The notes under the pieces: generated by a model
Seen by the model: the letters and a program-made list of their open reading frames with translations, nothing else
Told to the model about the DNA's origin: nothing
The model's database searches: none
Shown here: positions 1 to 10,143 of the stretch, piece by piece
Layout: each line of letters starts with the position of its first letter
Numbering within the stretch: position 1 is the first letter of the stretch
Assembly (NCBI GenBank): GCA_016934395.1
Contig: JAFGSZ010000020.1
Location: 1 to 64,000, forward strand
Source of the DNA: Bacteroidales bacterium
GTDB taxonomy: Bacteria > Bacteroidota > Bacteroidia > Bacteroidales > UBA10428
Direction of reading: 5' to 3'
DNA length: 64,000 nucleotides
Position numbers and translations under genes: made by a program

Positions 1-237
1 GATCATGATCACCGGGATATCGGTTGTTTTTTCCATAATTTTCCCCAGTACCTCAATACCATCCATATCCGGCATTTTAATATCGCAAAGAACAACGTCA
101 AAATTATTATTGTCAAATTTTTCCAGACCTTCTGGTCCGTTTTCTGCAAGCTCCACAGTATGCTGTTCATATTCCAGGATATCTTTCAGGGTATTCCGGA
201 TACTTCTCTCGTCGTCGATCACTAATAAGTTTGCCAT
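1..237 (-). CDS. Response regulator, receiver domain (partial, C-terminus beyond window)
   Basis: The reverse strand from ATG at 235-237 stays open to the window edge and gives 79 residues of a CheY-like receiver domain. The acidic pair (VIDDE) lies at residues 6-10, and the phospho-acceptor Asp lies in the stretch LCDIKMPDMDG. The start fits the usual receiver N-terminus (MANLLVIDDE). In Bacteroidota this type of N-terminus often belongs to NtrC-like sigma-54 activators, but the AAA+ and DNA-binding parts would lie outside the window, so the output domain is unknown. It is transcribed divergently from the YfhO-type gene at 412; the 174 bp between them should hold both promoters. Confidence 0.9.
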   Translation of the reverse strand, partial: MANLLVIDDERSIRNTLKDILEYEQHTVELAENGPEGLEKFDNNNFDVVLCDIKMPDMDGIEVLGKIMEKTTDIPVIMI

Positions 238-411
238 GGTATTTTTTAAAATTTAAAGCCAGTTCTGTGATATCTGTATCGTAATAACAGTTTAATCACA
301 CATTAATTAATTCAGTTATATTTGAAAAATATAAAAATGAATGATTAAAAATAGCAGATTTTTATGAATTTGTGGAATTTTCTGTCCCCAGAGTTAACAA
401 TTTGAAATTAT

Positions 412-3400
412 ATGCAATTCCCAATGTTAAAAAAGGTATCGAAGCATGCTTATGTTAAATGGACTGTTCTGACCAAAAATGAACGGGCAGATAATCTGAT
501 TATTTTGCTGGTATTAATCCTGGGAATGTGGCCGGTGGTTTTTATGAAATATACTTTAAAATGGGATGCTGAGAGCTTGTACCTGCCCTGGAAACATTTT
601 ATTACCGAAAGCCTGGTTAATGGTCATATTCCATTATGGACCCCCTTCATTAATGCCGGTTTCCCGCAAATGGGCGATCCGGGTACCTGGTATCCGGTAA
701 GCTGGTTGTTGGGCTTTATTCGAAAATACGATTTTTATTCTCTTAATATTGAATTTCTGATCCATCTTTTTATTGCCGGTGCCGGTGTTTTAAAGTTTTG
801 CCGGTTTTCTAGATTTACCAGGAATACTTCCCTGATTATGGCTATTTCATACATGTTCTCAGGATTTTTTATCTCGAATGCCCAGCATATTGGCTGGCTT
901 GTCGGTGCAGCCTGGATCCCGTGGATATTCTATTTTTTGTTACGATTATTAACAATCCCAACTTTAGAAACATCAGTATTATTTGCATTGGTCTGTTTTT
1001 TTTCACTTTCCGGCGGGTACCCGGGGGTATTTATCATTACTGCTTATTTGGTATTGCTTGTAGTGATTTATCAATTGCTGAAAAGCCTCTTTTTAAAAGA
1101 ATACGCGAGGTTAAAAAAATCTCTCTGGTTTTTAACTACTGCCCTGGTTGTTTTTATGGTGTTGAGTGGAGTGGTACTATCCGCTTCGTTTGACATTTCG
1201 CATTATATCAGCAGGAACAACGGGCTGGAATATCATAATAATTCATGGGGCATTCAGAATGGGTCATTATACCCGGTGGATATGCTTACTTTTATCATTC
1301 CGTTTGGGGCTTCGGTAAATGATAAAAGTTTTTGGATAGAAGATTTTTCATTAATCAACCTCTACATTGGAATACTGCCTTTGATTTTAATTTTTACAGG
1401 ATTACTTGCAAATAGCAAAAATAAAAAAACAGGAATTTTTGTACTAATTGCCCTGGTCTTTCTGGCAACCGGCATGGCTACAATTTTTCCTTTCAGAAGA
1501 TGGCTGTATACCCTGGTACCTTTTATGGATCTTTTCCGCTTTCCCACCTTGTTCAGAATTTTCACCATAGCCTTTCTTTTATTGGCAATGGGGTATGCCC
1601 TGGAAGTATTAATTAAAGACAAAAATTTTAAAGAAAAACTTTTAAAAGGTTTAATTGTAACGCTCTGTTTTATTCTGTTGTTTATAATTGCAGCATTGTT
1701 CAAAGTCCGTTTTAAATTTTCCGGCAACTTTAATCCTGCCGGAATGTTCACATTTTTGAAATCCACAGGTGTATGGGAACGAATACTTATTCAACTATTA
1801 ATACAATTTTTTTTAATCTCCGGGCTTCTTTTCCTGATCAGAAAAAAAACCGGGAATTATGGCAGTCTGCTCTTACTGTTTGTAGTATTTGACATGATTT
1901 TGGCAGTAAGGCTTAATTCCCCTGCAACCATAACCGGGGCCCAGTCGCCAAAAAAGTTTATTTCTTTCCGGAATCTGCCGGATGATTATCCCATACCCGA
2001 TTTATCCAACCCCATGTTATATACGGGCGATGATTTTTACCGAAAAAACAACCGGTTGTTTTATACCAATAATGGAAGTTTTCTCAAAATTCCTTCTTAT
2101 GATGGAAATTCACCTTACTCATTAAAAACTACTAAAAATGCAATTAAAAACAATTGCTTCGATGAATCTATGCAGTACCCGCTGCTGTTTTTCACTTCAG
2201 GAAACGATGAAAGGGGAAGGATCGATTCAATGGAGGTTGACCGGGACTCTGAAGATAAAATTAGAATTATATCCTTTGATCCAAATCGTATCCTGATGAA
2301 GACAAAGGCAGAGAAGCCCGGAACACTATGTTTTTTGCAGAATTATTATAAAGACTGGAAAGCTTTTGTTGATGGCCGTGAAAGCGCCATTACCCTGATG
2401 AACTGCACTTTTATGGGCATTGTATTACCGGAAGGGGAACATACAGTAGAATTCCGGTTCGCGCCCGGGAAAATCAGGTTTCTTTTTTACGTTTCTTTTA
2501 TTTTTTTATTGATAATCCTGGTATATCTGCTTATGGATACCATTAGACATTTGCAAAGCGAAAGCAATAAAACCAGCAGAAATATTTTGGTTTTGACAGT
2601 GATGATTATTTTGTTTCTGATTTTAGGAAATAAAGTTTCTAGAAATACAAATGCAGAATTGTACAATAAACTTCAAACGGAATTACAGAAAGCTAAAGCA
2701 GAAAACCCGTCTTCATCATTTTTAACTATATTGAATATCGATAATCCGGATAATCCAGCAATTACTTCGCGCAAAGATTCATTCTGTCAAATACGGTTGT
2801 CTGGATATGAAGATTTGCCGGGGTTTATTACTCTGCTGGACACCATTTCAGCGGATAAACTATTTTATGCACATATTAATGCAGCCCATATTCCTGAAAT
2901 TGAATTTATGCTAGGAGACAAATACCCTGCAGTTATCTCTAAAAAAGAATATGGGAATGCCCGGTTTTACTTGTTTGGAAGCGAAAGTAATATTAAAGAA
3001 TCCGGGAATACTGTGAATTACTTAAATGATTTTGAAAAAAATTATCCGTACTGGACAGATATACCGAATATACTAGATAGTATTGTAAAATGGGACGGGA
3101 AATACTCAATTAAACTTGATTCGAACCATATATACAGTCCTGCGTTCAGGTGTAAATTTAAAGAGGTAACTGATAAGAAGAATACGAGGATAATAATAAA
3201 ACTCAAAACAAAGTTCGATCCGGATGCCCATCCCTTACTGGTATATGAGGTAATTAGAAACGGGAAAAGGATAATATGGGAAGTGCAGGATATGGCATTT
3301 TTTTATAATCAGAATACATTTTGGCAAACTGTGTATTATCTTCAGAATGAAAATTCATTTTTAAAGCCCGGGGATGAAATACAGATCTATGTATGGAACA

Positions 3401-3462
3401 ATACAAAAAAAGAAGTTTTTATTGATAATTTTCAGGTGCAGTTTATTATTTCAAAAAAGTAA
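412..3462 (+). CDS. YfhO-type multi-spanning membrane protein with C-terminal beta-sandwich domain
   Basis: The 1016-residue protein has about a dozen hydrophobic segments in residues 28-540. An acidic residue (D52, KWDAESLYLPW) in the first periplasmic loop resembles the GT-C glycosyltransferase fold. A periplasmic domain around residues 640-690 carries the YfhO-family signature YYKDWKAFVDG, followed by two more membrane segments (about 690-740). The YfhO family is thought to act in glycosylation of lipoteichoic acid or other envelope polymers; here the substrate is unknown. Unlike ordinary YfhO proteins it continues for 270 residues and ends (about 870-1016) in a predicted beta-sandwich that resembles the end of the next gene. 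The start could also be M5 (424). A TATATTTG box at 317-324 may be its -7 element. Confidence 0.75.
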   Translation: MQFPMLKKVSKHAYVKWTVLTKNERADNLIILLVLILGMWPVVFMKYTLKWDAESLYLPWKHFITESLVNGHIPLWTPFINAGFPQMGDPGTWYPVSWLLGFIRKYDFYSLNIEFLIHLFIAGAGVLKFCRFSRFTRNTSLIMAISYMFSGFFISNAQHIGWLVGAAWIPWIFYFLLRLLTIPTLETSVLFALVCFFSLSGGYPGVFIITAYLVLLVVIYQLLKSLFLKEYARLKKSLWFLTTALVVFMVLSGVVLSASFDISHYISRNNGLEYHNNSWGIQNGSLYPVDMLTFIIPFGASVNDKSFWIEDFSLINLYIGILPLILIFTGLLANSKNKKTGIFVLIALVFLATGMATIFPFRRWLYTLVPFMDLFRFPTLFRIFTIAFLLLAMGYALEVLIKDKNFKEKLLKGLIVTLCFILLFIIAALFKVRFKFSGNFNPAGMFTFLKSTGVWERILIQLLIQFFLISGLLFLIRKKTGNYGSLLLLFVVFDMILAVRLNSPATITGAQSPKKFISFRNLPDDYPIPDLSNPMLYTGDDFYRKNNRLFYTNNGSFLKIPSYDGNSPYSLKTTKNAIKNNCFDESMQYPLLFFTSGNDERGRIDSMEVDRDSEDKIRIISFDPNRILMKTKAEKPGTLCFLQNYYKDWKAFVDGRESAITLMNCTFMGIVLPEGEHTVEFRFAPGKIRFLFYVSFIFLLIILVYLLMDTIRHLQSESNKTSRNILVLTVMIILFLILGNKVSRNTNAELYNKLQTELQKAKAENPSSSFLTILNIDNPDNPAITSRKDSFCQIRLSGYEDLPGFITLLDTISADKLFYAHINAAHIPEIEFMLGDKYPAVISKKEYGNARFYLFGSESNIKESGNTVNYLNDFEKNYPYWTDIPNILDSIVKWDGKYSIKLDSNHIYSPAFRCKFKEVTDKKNTRIIIKLKTKFDPDAHPLLVYEVIRNGKRIIWEVQDMAFFYNQNTFWQTVYYLQNENSFLKPGDEIQIYVWNNTKKEVFIDNFQVQFIISKK

Positions 3463-3500
3463 ACATAGGTGAAAGGATCATTTATTTGACTTGACTGAAT

Positions 3501-5630
3501 ATGGGGAAGATTAGTTATTTTCGATTCATGAAAGAAATTAAGGAACATATTTTAATTGTTATTCTGCCTTTATTGTTACTGGTTACCGAATTTTGTTTCA
3601 GTAAGTATTATCAGTACTTTTATATGTCGGTTGCTGATCCGGTATATGCGTATCTGTTTAATGGTTTAAATTTAGCAATTGGAGAATGGGAACTAGGCCA
3701 TACAGACCATCCCGGAACCCCGCTTCAGATTCTGGTGGCCCTGATTATCAGAATTGCCTACTTTTTCAGGAAAACGGATCTTGATATTATAGCTGATGTT
3801 CTTTCAAATCCCGAGTTGTATCTTGGATTAACAAGTCATTTATTAATTTTATTAAATATTTCAGTTCTATGGTTTTCAGGAAGTTTAATCCTGAAAAAAA
3901 CCAATTCAGTTCGTAAAGCCATTTTTTTTCAAAGTGCGATATTCCTTTTTCCTACCATATTCCTGAAGCTTTCAATGGTAATGGCTGAAGCTTTTTACCC
4001 GGCCATAATGATGATGCTTATAACATGGATTGTTTTGCATCTTATTTCGCGTTCCAATAATTCGGGACATACTTTTAAATACCCGTTAGTGTATGGTGTG
4101 TTTACAGGTCTGGCGCTGGCAACAAAAATCCTTTTATTTCCGGTAATAATAATACCTCTTTTAATTATTAGAAGTTGGAAAGGTAAAATTAGTTATCTCC
4201 TTATATCAATGATCAGTTTTATTGTATTTATCCTTCCGGCTATAAATAAAATGCAACGGTTTATACAGTGGTTTTTACGGATACTTTTTCATAAAGGAGT
4301 TTATGGAACAGGAGAATCCGGGTTTGATCTTTCCGCGCACGTAAACAATATTAAATTAATTGCAGAAAATAACCTTATGTACGTGTTCTTCTATTTTTTA
4401 TTGTTGATTTTTCTTGTCTTTATTGTATCCGGAAAAATCAGTAAAAAAATACGAAACAAATCATATTTTCGGGTATTTACAGGCTTGTTAGTTTTTCACA
4501 CTTTACTGATATTATTAGTCAGCAAACAATATTCAGATCATTATTTAATTGCCGGATATTTATTTATCCCGTTAACAGCATATATTGTCTACCAGTTAAT
4601 TCAGCAAGAATACCCGGGGCTGTTTTCAAAATTTAAGGAAAATAATCGGAATTTTTTATTAATTGTTTTTATCGGATTTAATTTAGCTAATGTGCTTATT
4701 AAAGTTGATATAGCCAGTTGGAGCAATAATCCTTTAAAGGAAACCATAAAATATAGTACTGAAAATATTAAAAGCCAACCGCGTATTATTGTTAGTAGCG
4801 GGGCTTTTGATTCCCCATTTAAAGAATCCGGACTATATTTTGGATTATCCTATTCGGGGAAGTTGAAAAGTAGATATGCCGCTATGTTGAAAAAATTGTA
4901 TCCTGATACCTATTTTTATTTTAACCGGCAAAATTTATTAAATGACTGGAGCAGCTTATACTTTGCTGAAGATATTTTCAGGAAATATGATTCGGTTTTT
5001 GTTTATGTTAAAGACAGAGATAGCCTGCTGATCCGAAACCTGTCGGATAAATTTATTCATTTGGGAGAATCATCAGGAATTAAAATTATTCAGCAAGACT
5101 ATTATAAAAATCAACAGTCAAAGGAATCTCTATATAAATTTAAATGTATAGACAGGATAGACGACAGGAATGTAAAGCATATTGAAAGAACTTATTGTAA
5201 TTGTGAGGAGAAGGATTCTTCCGGCCAGTTTCTCACTGGCTCTGAAGGTTGTTTTGTAAGCAAGGCATTTTTGCAAACTGATGAATCCAGTTTTCGGGGC
5301 ACGTATTCCGTAAAACTTTCACCGGAAGAACCTTATGGCCTGGATATGTTTTTTAAAGTCAATCCCGGAGATCAATTTAGACTTTCGGTTTGGAGAAAAA
5401 GCTCTCAGGGGGAGGGTGTATTTGTATTCACATCCTTTCCGGATAAAAGTTTTTATGAGGCGGGCGGCGCGGTTCAGAAATATTTAGGGGAATGGGGGAA
5501 AATTGAGTTTAATGTTGAGGTGCCTGAATCATATTCAGGCGATAGTTGTCATATTTATTTTTGGAATCAGCTACAAAAAAATACTATTTATTTAGATGAT
5601 CTTGAAATTGAAAGGTCACCAAAGAATTAA
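3501..5630 (+). CDS. GT-C-like integral membrane protein with C-terminal beta-sandwich domain
   Basis: The 709-residue protein has about 10-12 hydrophobic segments over residues 15-410. An early loop carries SVADPVYAYLFNGL and then GHTDHPGTPLQ, which looks like the acidic first-loop motif plus conserved loop of dolichyl/undecaprenyl-phosphate sugar-dependent GT-C enzymes; I infer a glycosyltransferase but could not place the family. Residues about 553-709 are soluble and end in a jelly-roll-like module with the pattern IYFWN..YLDDLEIE, shared with the preceding protein (IYVWN..FIDNFQVQ). The gene lies 38 bp after its neighbour on the same strand, so the two are probably cotranscribed. The start could be M1 (3501) or M10 (3528). 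Its stop is one base from the convergent ppx stop, leaving no room for a terminator. Confidence 0.6.
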   Translation: MGKISYFRFMKEIKEHILIVILPLLLLVTEFCFSKYYQYFYMSVADPVYAYLFNGLNLAIGEWELGHTDHPGTPLQILVALIIRIAYFFRKTDLDIIADVLSNPELYLGLTSHLLILLNISVLWFSGSLILKKTNSVRKAIFFQSAIFLFPTIFLKLSMVMAEAFYPAIMMMLITWIVLHLISRSNNSGHTFKYPLVYGVFTGLALATKILLFPVIIIPLLIIRSWKGKISYLLISMISFIVFILPAINKMQRFIQWFLRILFHKGVYGTGESGFDLSAHVNNIKLIAENNLMYVFFYFLLLIFLVFIVSGKISKKIRNKSYFRVFTGLLVFHTLLILLVSKQYSDHYLIAGYLFIPLTAYIVYQLIQQEYPGLFSKFKENNRNFLLIVFIGFNLANVLIKVDIASWSNNPLKETIKYSTENIKSQPRIIVSSGAFDSPFKESGLYFGLSYSGKLKSRYAAMLKKLYPDTYFYFNRQNLLNDWSSLYFAEDIFRKYDSVFVYVKDRDSLLIRNLSDKFIHLGESSGIKIIQQDYYKNQQSKESLYKFKCIDRIDDRNVKHIERTYCNCEEKDSSGQFLTGSEGCFVSKAFLQTDESSFRGTYSVKLSPEEPYGLDMFFKVNPGDQFRLSVWRKSSQGEGVFVFTSFPDKSFYEAGGAVQKYLGEWGKIEFNVEVPESYSGDSCHIYFWNQLQKNTIYLDDLEIERSPKN

Positions 5631-5631
5631 T

Positions 5632-6564
5632 TTAGACATCCTGTAAAAGCTCATAAACCAACCCCTCTTTCATAGAAAAATTCGACTGAATTATTTCACG
5701 GATCTGTAATTTTTCAACCACTCTTTTTGTAAATAAAGCAGCCAGCACAATAAATTCTATTCGCAGGGGTTCCAGGCCTTTCATTTGCTGACGTTCGGCA
5801 ATTGTTGAAAAGATTAATTTATTATACAAGTGTAAAAAAGCCTCTAATGTTATAGGTTCTGCATGGGGAGCTTTGGCGGTCTCACTTTCAAAATGCTCAT
5901 TCTCTCTGATCATAGCCGTAAAACTCTCAAATGCACCAGATGCTCCTGCCAGGGTGGTTAAATGATATTCCCCGGCAACATCGTATAATTCGGATAATTC
6001 TGTATCGATATATTTTTTTAAATGTTCAATCTCAGCTACAGTAATCGGATCGGAGGGTAAAAATTTTTCAAGCAGCAGGGCTACACCGAGTTTATAACTT
6101 TTTCTCCAGAATATCTGGTCCCTGTTGGCAATAATAAATTCATTGCTTCCCCCGCCAATATCAAGAATTAATATTGGGTTTTTGTTCAGTTTCAGGGTTT
6201 GTTTTACACCTAGATAAATTAACTCGGCCTCACGCTCACCGGAAATATTTTCGATAGTTATACCAAATCGGGTGAAAATCTCTGCAACAAAATCCTTCCC
6301 GTTATCGGCATTCCGGAGGGCAGCAGTACCGAGTGAATATATTTTATCAACGTGGTAGTTTTGCAGGGTCTGGTAATGTTCTGAAATGGCGTTTATGCCC
6401 CTGGCATAAGCGCCTGAACCTATAATACTTTTATGTATCCCTCCCTGGCCAAGCTTTACAGGAATTTTATGGTTATATAAAATCTGATAGTCGCCTTTTT
6501 TGAAACTTTCAGCAATAAGCAGGTTAAAAGTGTTCGTGCCCAGGTCGAGAACGGCAATGCGCAT
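5632..6564 (-). CDS. ppx: Ppx/GppA family phosphatase (exopolyphosphatase-like)
   Basis: The 310-residue cytoplasmic protein has the ASKHA ATPase-type fold. Phosphate-binding loop 1 is LDLGTNTFNLLIAES (residues 6-20), the middle conserved stretch is SGEREAELIYLGV (about 108-120), and loop 2 is LDIGGGSNEFI (134-144). The family hydrolyses polyphosphate or the 5' phosphate of pppGpp. The length matches the short, two-domain class without the C-terminal HD-like domain. It is the last gene of a minus-strand run grpE-dnaJ-ABC ATPase-ABC permease-ppx, 48 bp after the permease, so it may be expressed with chaperones under stress. Exopolyphosphatase and pppGpp phosphatase activities cannot be separated from sequence. 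Confidence 0.88.
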   Translation of the reverse strand: MRIAVLDLGTNTFNLLIAESFKKGDYQILYNHKIPVKLGQGGIHKSIIGSGAYARGINAISEHYQTLQNYHVDKIYSLGTAALRNADNGKDFVAEIFTRFGITIENISGEREAELIYLGVKQTLKLNKNPILILDIGGGSNEFIIANRDQIFWRKSYKLGVALLLEKFLPSDPITVAEIEHLKKYIDTELSELYDVAGEYHLTTLAGASGAFESFTAMIRENEHFESETAKAPHAEPITLEAFLHLYNKLIFSTIAERQQMKGLEPLRIEFIVLAALFTKRVVEKLQIREIIQSNFSMKEGLVYELLQDV

Positions 6565-6612
6565 ATAACAATTAAGATATTTGGAGTTAATACTTTCCCA
6601 TCGAAAATCCTG

Positions 6613-7977
6613 CTAATATTTAAACCGTATCCACTTCCAGATTTCTTTGTAGCTCACTTTTTTTCCATACATTAAAATTCCGGTACGGTAAATTTTTCCG
6701 GCAAGCCACACAGAACCAATAATTGTAATCACGAGTACAACCATTGATGTAAGTACTTCGGTCCATGGCACGCCAAAAGGAATGCGAGCCATCATCACAA
6801 CAGGAGAGGTAAGCGGAATTACCGAAAACCAGAAGGCAATTTCTCCTTCAGGATTGGTTATGGCATTTACCATAACCAGAATACTGATGATCAGCGGTAT
6901 GGTTACCGGCAGCATAAACTGCTGGGTATCGGCCTCGTTATCTACAGCAGAACCAATTGCAGCAAAAAATGATCCGTACAAGAGGTATCCTCCCATAAAA
7001 TAAAATAAGAAGGACCCGATAATTACTATAAAATTCACACCTTTTAAATCGTCCAAAAATCCTGAAAACTCGGCGTTACTTGTCTGTGGCGTAATCTGAT
7101 CTGCAGGAACATTTCCTGCCTCAAAAATACTTTTAGGGGCAAGTTGTTCGGCAGGCGGTACCTCGGGACCCAATACAAAGTGCTGGGCTGCGGTGGTTAA
7201 CGCAAAGGTGAAAATTACCCAGAATAAAAACTGGGTCAGTCCAACCAGCCCAATGCCCACAATCTTCCCCATCATTAACTGAAAGGGTTTTACCGATGAA
7301 ACGATAACTTCAACAATACGGTTGGTTTTCTCTTCAATAACACCTCGCATAACCTGGGCGCCAAAAAAGAAGATGAAAAAATACAATAAAAATGCAGCGC
7401 CATAACCCACACCGCGTTTTAAATTTTGAAGGTTTTGTTCCTGGTAGCCGCCCTTTTCCAGTTTTATGGTTTTAAAGTTTATGTTGGTTTGTACAGAGGC
7501 CAGCACATCTACAGGGATATTCTTTTTAATCAGCTTCGTATCCTGAATATATTTCTCCAACGATCGTGTAATATGGGATTCAATACCCAGGCTGGGCTGT
7601 TTTTTTGTGTAAAATTCAACGGTCTCCGAAGTATAAACATTATGCGGAATGAATAGTACTGCATAATAATCGGATTGCGGCAATGCAAGTTTCATATCTT
7701 CCAGACGAGTGTTTCCCAAGTACTCGAACCGGAGGTATTCTTTATCGGGAATTACACCCTTAAACATCATAAGCGAATCCGGAACAGGCTGATTATTTTC
7801 ACTGTATTCGATAACGGCAATAATTTTTTCCTCTTTATCTTCTACCTGCGAAAGCCATACTGGCACAACCATTAACGCAGCAAATAAAATGGGCCCGAGG
7901 ATAGACATGATAAGAAATGATTTTTTTCTCACCCTTGTCATGTATTCCCGTGCAATTATCAGACTTATTTTACTCAT
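6613..7977 (-). CDS. ABC-2 type transporter permease (NatB/YhaP-like)
   Basis: The 454-residue protein has an N-terminal membrane segment right after MSKISLIIAREYMTRVRKKSF, a long extracytoplasmic region (about 45-195), and then five to six membrane segments. The cytoplasmic coupling motif is IEEKTNRIVEVIVSSVKP (about 220-237). This is the typical layout of ABC-2 permeases of the NatB type, with one early segment, a large loop and a C-terminal bundle. The partner ATPase gene lies 29 bp upstream on the same strand. Known NatAB-type systems export Na+ or other small solutes; the substrate here is not evident. One extracytoplasmic loop is rich in Pro and Glu (around 7070-7180). Confidence 0.85.
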   Translation of the reverse strand: MSKISLIIAREYMTRVRKKSFLIMSILGPILFAALMVVPVWLSQVEDKEEKIIAVIEYSENNQPVPDSLMMFKGVIPDKEYLRFEYLGNTRLEDMKLALPQSDYYAVLFIPHNVYTSETVEFYTKKQPSLGIESHITRSLEKYIQDTKLIKKNIPVDVLASVQTNINFKTIKLEKGGYQEQNLQNLKRGVGYGAAFLLYFFIFFFGAQVMRGVIEEKTNRIVEVIVSSVKPFQLMMGKIVGIGLVGLTQFLFWVIFTFALTTAAQHFVLGPEVPPAEQLAPKSIFEAGNVPADQITPQTSNAEFSGFLDDLKGVNFIVIIGSFLFYFMGGYLLYGSFFAAIGSAVDNEADTQQFMLPVTIPLIISILVMVNAITNPEGEIAFWFSVIPLTSPVVMMARIPFGVPWTEVLTSMVVLVITIIGSVWLAGKIYRTGILMYGKKVSYKEIWKWIRFKY

Positions 7978-8006
7978 AATAATTAGTTTGATGGAAGGTT
8001 TTTGAT

Positions 8007-8921
8007 TTAAGATGCCTCAACGGCTTTTATAAAAATTTCGTTCATTCCCGGAATAAGTTCCTTAAACGATTTAATCTGAACATGAGGAATAAGTTTGGAC
8101 AACAATTCATTGCTTGATTTTTTATCGTCTATCTTAATCTTTGCTAAATTTATTTCTCTTTCGCTTTTATTTTCAAGAACTTCAAACGAATTATTGATAG
8201 CATGTTCCAGATTTTCAGGTAAACCGATGTACTGAATCTCAAATATATTGGATTTGTATTCTTGCCGGATATCGTTGATTTTCCCCTCAAGCAGGGTTTC
8301 TGATTTATTGATAAGGGTAATATGATCGCAAAGTTCCTCGACCGATTCCATATTATGGGTGGAAAAAATAACCGTGGCGCCTTTGTCGCGCAGATTTAAA
8401 ATTTCCTGTTTTAACAATCGGGTATTGATGGGATCGAATCCGCTGAAGGGTTCATCAAAAATTAATAACCCGGGTTCATGAAGAATGGTTACAATAAACT
8501 GAACTTTTTGCTGCATGCCTTTCGAAAGCTCTTCCACTTTTTTATTCCACCAGGCCTGCATCTCAAATTTATTGAACCAGTAGTGCAGGCGCTTCATGGC
8601 TTCTTGTTTTGGAATTCCTTTTAGCCTGGCCAGGTAAAGGGCCTGTTCCCCGACTTTCATTTTTTTATATAATCCACGTTCTTCAGGAAGGTAGCCGATA
8701 TTATAAATATCTTCGGCCTTAAATTTTCTTCCATTGTAAATTAATTCACCTTTATCGGGGGCAGTAATCTGATTGATGATGCGGATTAATGTGGTTTTTC
8801 CTGCGCCATTGGGCCCAAGCAGGCCGTATATACTCCCCTTCGGGACATGTATACTTACATTATTTAACGCGAGGTGATTTGCATACCGTTTTTCAATTCC
8901 AATAGCGTTGAATAGTTCCAT
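8007..8921 (-). CDS. ABC transporter ATP-binding protein (NatA-like)
   Basis: The 304-residue ATPase has Walker A GPNGAGKT (residues 36-43), signature LSKGMQQKVQF, Walker B LLIFDEP followed by FSGFDP, and the switch His in IFSTHNMESVEEL. A C-terminal extension of about 90 residues after the ATPase core is usual for exporters of the DUF4162-containing NatA/CcmA class. It should pair with the permease 29 bp downstream. It follows dnaJ by 62 bp on the same strand, so readthrough from the chaperone promoter is likely. Function is inferred from family only; the exported compound is unknown. Confidence 0.9.
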   Translation of the reverse strand: MELFNAIGIEKRYANHLALNNVSIHVPKGSIYGLLGPNGAGKTTLIRIINQITAPDKGELIYNGRKFKAEDIYNIGYLPEERGLYKKMKVGEQALYLARLKGIPKQEAMKRLHYWFNKFEMQAWWNKKVEELSKGMQQKVQFIVTILHEPGLLIFDEPFSGFDPINTRLLKQEILNLRDKGATVIFSTHNMESVEELCDHITLINKSETLLEGKINDIRQEYKSNIFEIQYIGLPENLEHAINNSFEVLENKSEREINLAKIKIDDKKSSNELLSKLIPHVQIKSFKELIPGMNEIFIKAVEAS

Positions 8922-8983
8922 TAAGAAAAAGTTAAATATAGGGTTTGAATTATTTGAGCACTTTTACTCTGTAATATTACATA

Positions 8984-10138
8984 TTACTCAAAATAATTTT
9001 TCATTTTTTCAAAAAAAGATTTATCTACATCCCGCATATCGGGAACTAGATTTGGTGATTCCTGCAGTTTTTCAAATATCCGTTTTTCTTCTTTTGTCAA
9101 CGATTTTGGAATCCATACATTTATACTTACCAGAAGGTCTCCTTTTCCATATCCGTTAATTTCAGGAAGTCCTTTTCCACGCAATCGTAAAATTCTTCCG
9201 GGTTGCGTGCCGGCTTCGATTTTGATTTTTACTTTTCCGTCAATAGTAGGGATCTCAACGGTGTCTCCTAAAATAGCCTGGGAGATACTTATAAAGAGGC
9301 CATACAAAAGATCATTTCCATCGCGAACCAGTTCAGGATGTTTTTCTTCTTCAATAATAATCAGCAAATCTCCATTGATTCCCCCACGACGGGCGGCATT
9401 CCCTTTACCCGAAACATTCAGTTGCATTCCTTCACCAACACCGGCAGGAATTTTAATGCTGATTATTTCCTGATCTTTAACAATTCCTTCACCATGGCAC
9501 TTTGTACATTTTTCCGAAATAATTTTTCCTTCTCCACCGCAGGACGGACAGGTTTGGGTGGTTTGCATCTGGCCCAAAAAAGTGTTTGAAATTCTTGTAA
9601 CATGCCCGCTGCCGTGACATGTAGAACAATTGGAATAAGATGAGCCCTGCCGCGCTCCCGTACCATTGCAGGCATCGCAGCTTACATATTTATTAACTTT
9701 AATTTTTTTCTCAACACCATTGGCAATTTCCTGCAGGGTAAGTTTTACTTTAACTCTCAGGTTGGATCCTTTGGTAGTTCTTCGTGAAGTCCGGCTACCG
9801 CCACCAAAACCGCCAAAACCGCCAAAGCCAAAATCACTAAAGATATCTCCAAACTGGCTGAAAATATCCTCCATGGTCATATTATGTCCGCTAAATCCCC
9901 CGGCGCCATTACCACTAACTCCTGCATGGCCAAATTGATCGTAACGGGCCCGTTTCTGAGAATCGCTCAATATCTCATAGGCTTCAGCAGCTTCCTTAAA
10001 ATTTTCTTCAGCCTGTTTATCTCCGGGATTTTTATCCGGGTGGAATTTTATGGCCTGCTTACGGTACGCCTTTTTTATTTCTTCCTGCGTAGCATTTTTC
10101 GACACATCCAGTATTTCGTAAAAATCTCTTTTCGCCAT
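8984..10138 (-). CDS. dnaJ: Chaperone DnaJ (Hsp40)
   Basis: The 384-residue co-chaperone stimulates DnaK ATPase and delivers unfolded clients. The J domain is residues 1-70 with HPD at 33-35. A Gly/Phe-rich linker with repeats of GGFGGFGGG follows (about 75-115), then four zinc-binding CxxCxGxG motifs (starting [24 protein letters not shown] and CTKCHGEG), then the two C-terminal substrate-binding beta domains. The full type I domain set and length are normal. It begins 5 bp after grpE, so translation is likely coupled; dnaK itself is not in the window. Confidence 0.98.
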   Translation of the reverse strand: MAKRDFYEILDVSKNATQEEIKKAYRKQAIKFHPDKNPGDKQAEENFKEAAEAYEILSDSQKRARYDQFGHAGVSGNGAGGFSGHNMTMEDIFSQFGDIFSDFGFGGFGGFGGGSRTSRRTTKGSNLRVKVKLTLQEIANGVEKKIKVNKYVSCDACNGTGARQGSSYSNCSTCHGSGHVTRISNTFLGQMQTTQTCPSCGGEGKIISEKCTKCHGEGIVKDQEIISIKIPAGVGEGMQLNVSGKGNAARRGGINGDLLIIIEEEKHPELVRDGNDLLYGLFISISQAILGDTVEIPTIDGKVKIKIEAGTQPGRILRLRGKGLPEINGYGKGDLLVSINVWIPKSLTKEEKRIFEKLQESPNLVPDMRDVDKSFFEKMKNYFE

Positions 10139-10143
10139 AATTT

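Noticed and set aside
9666-9938. Pro/Lys repeat frame ([11 protein letters not shown]) opposite dnaJ
   Set aside because: It is the antisense reading of the DnaJ Gly/Phe-rich linker.
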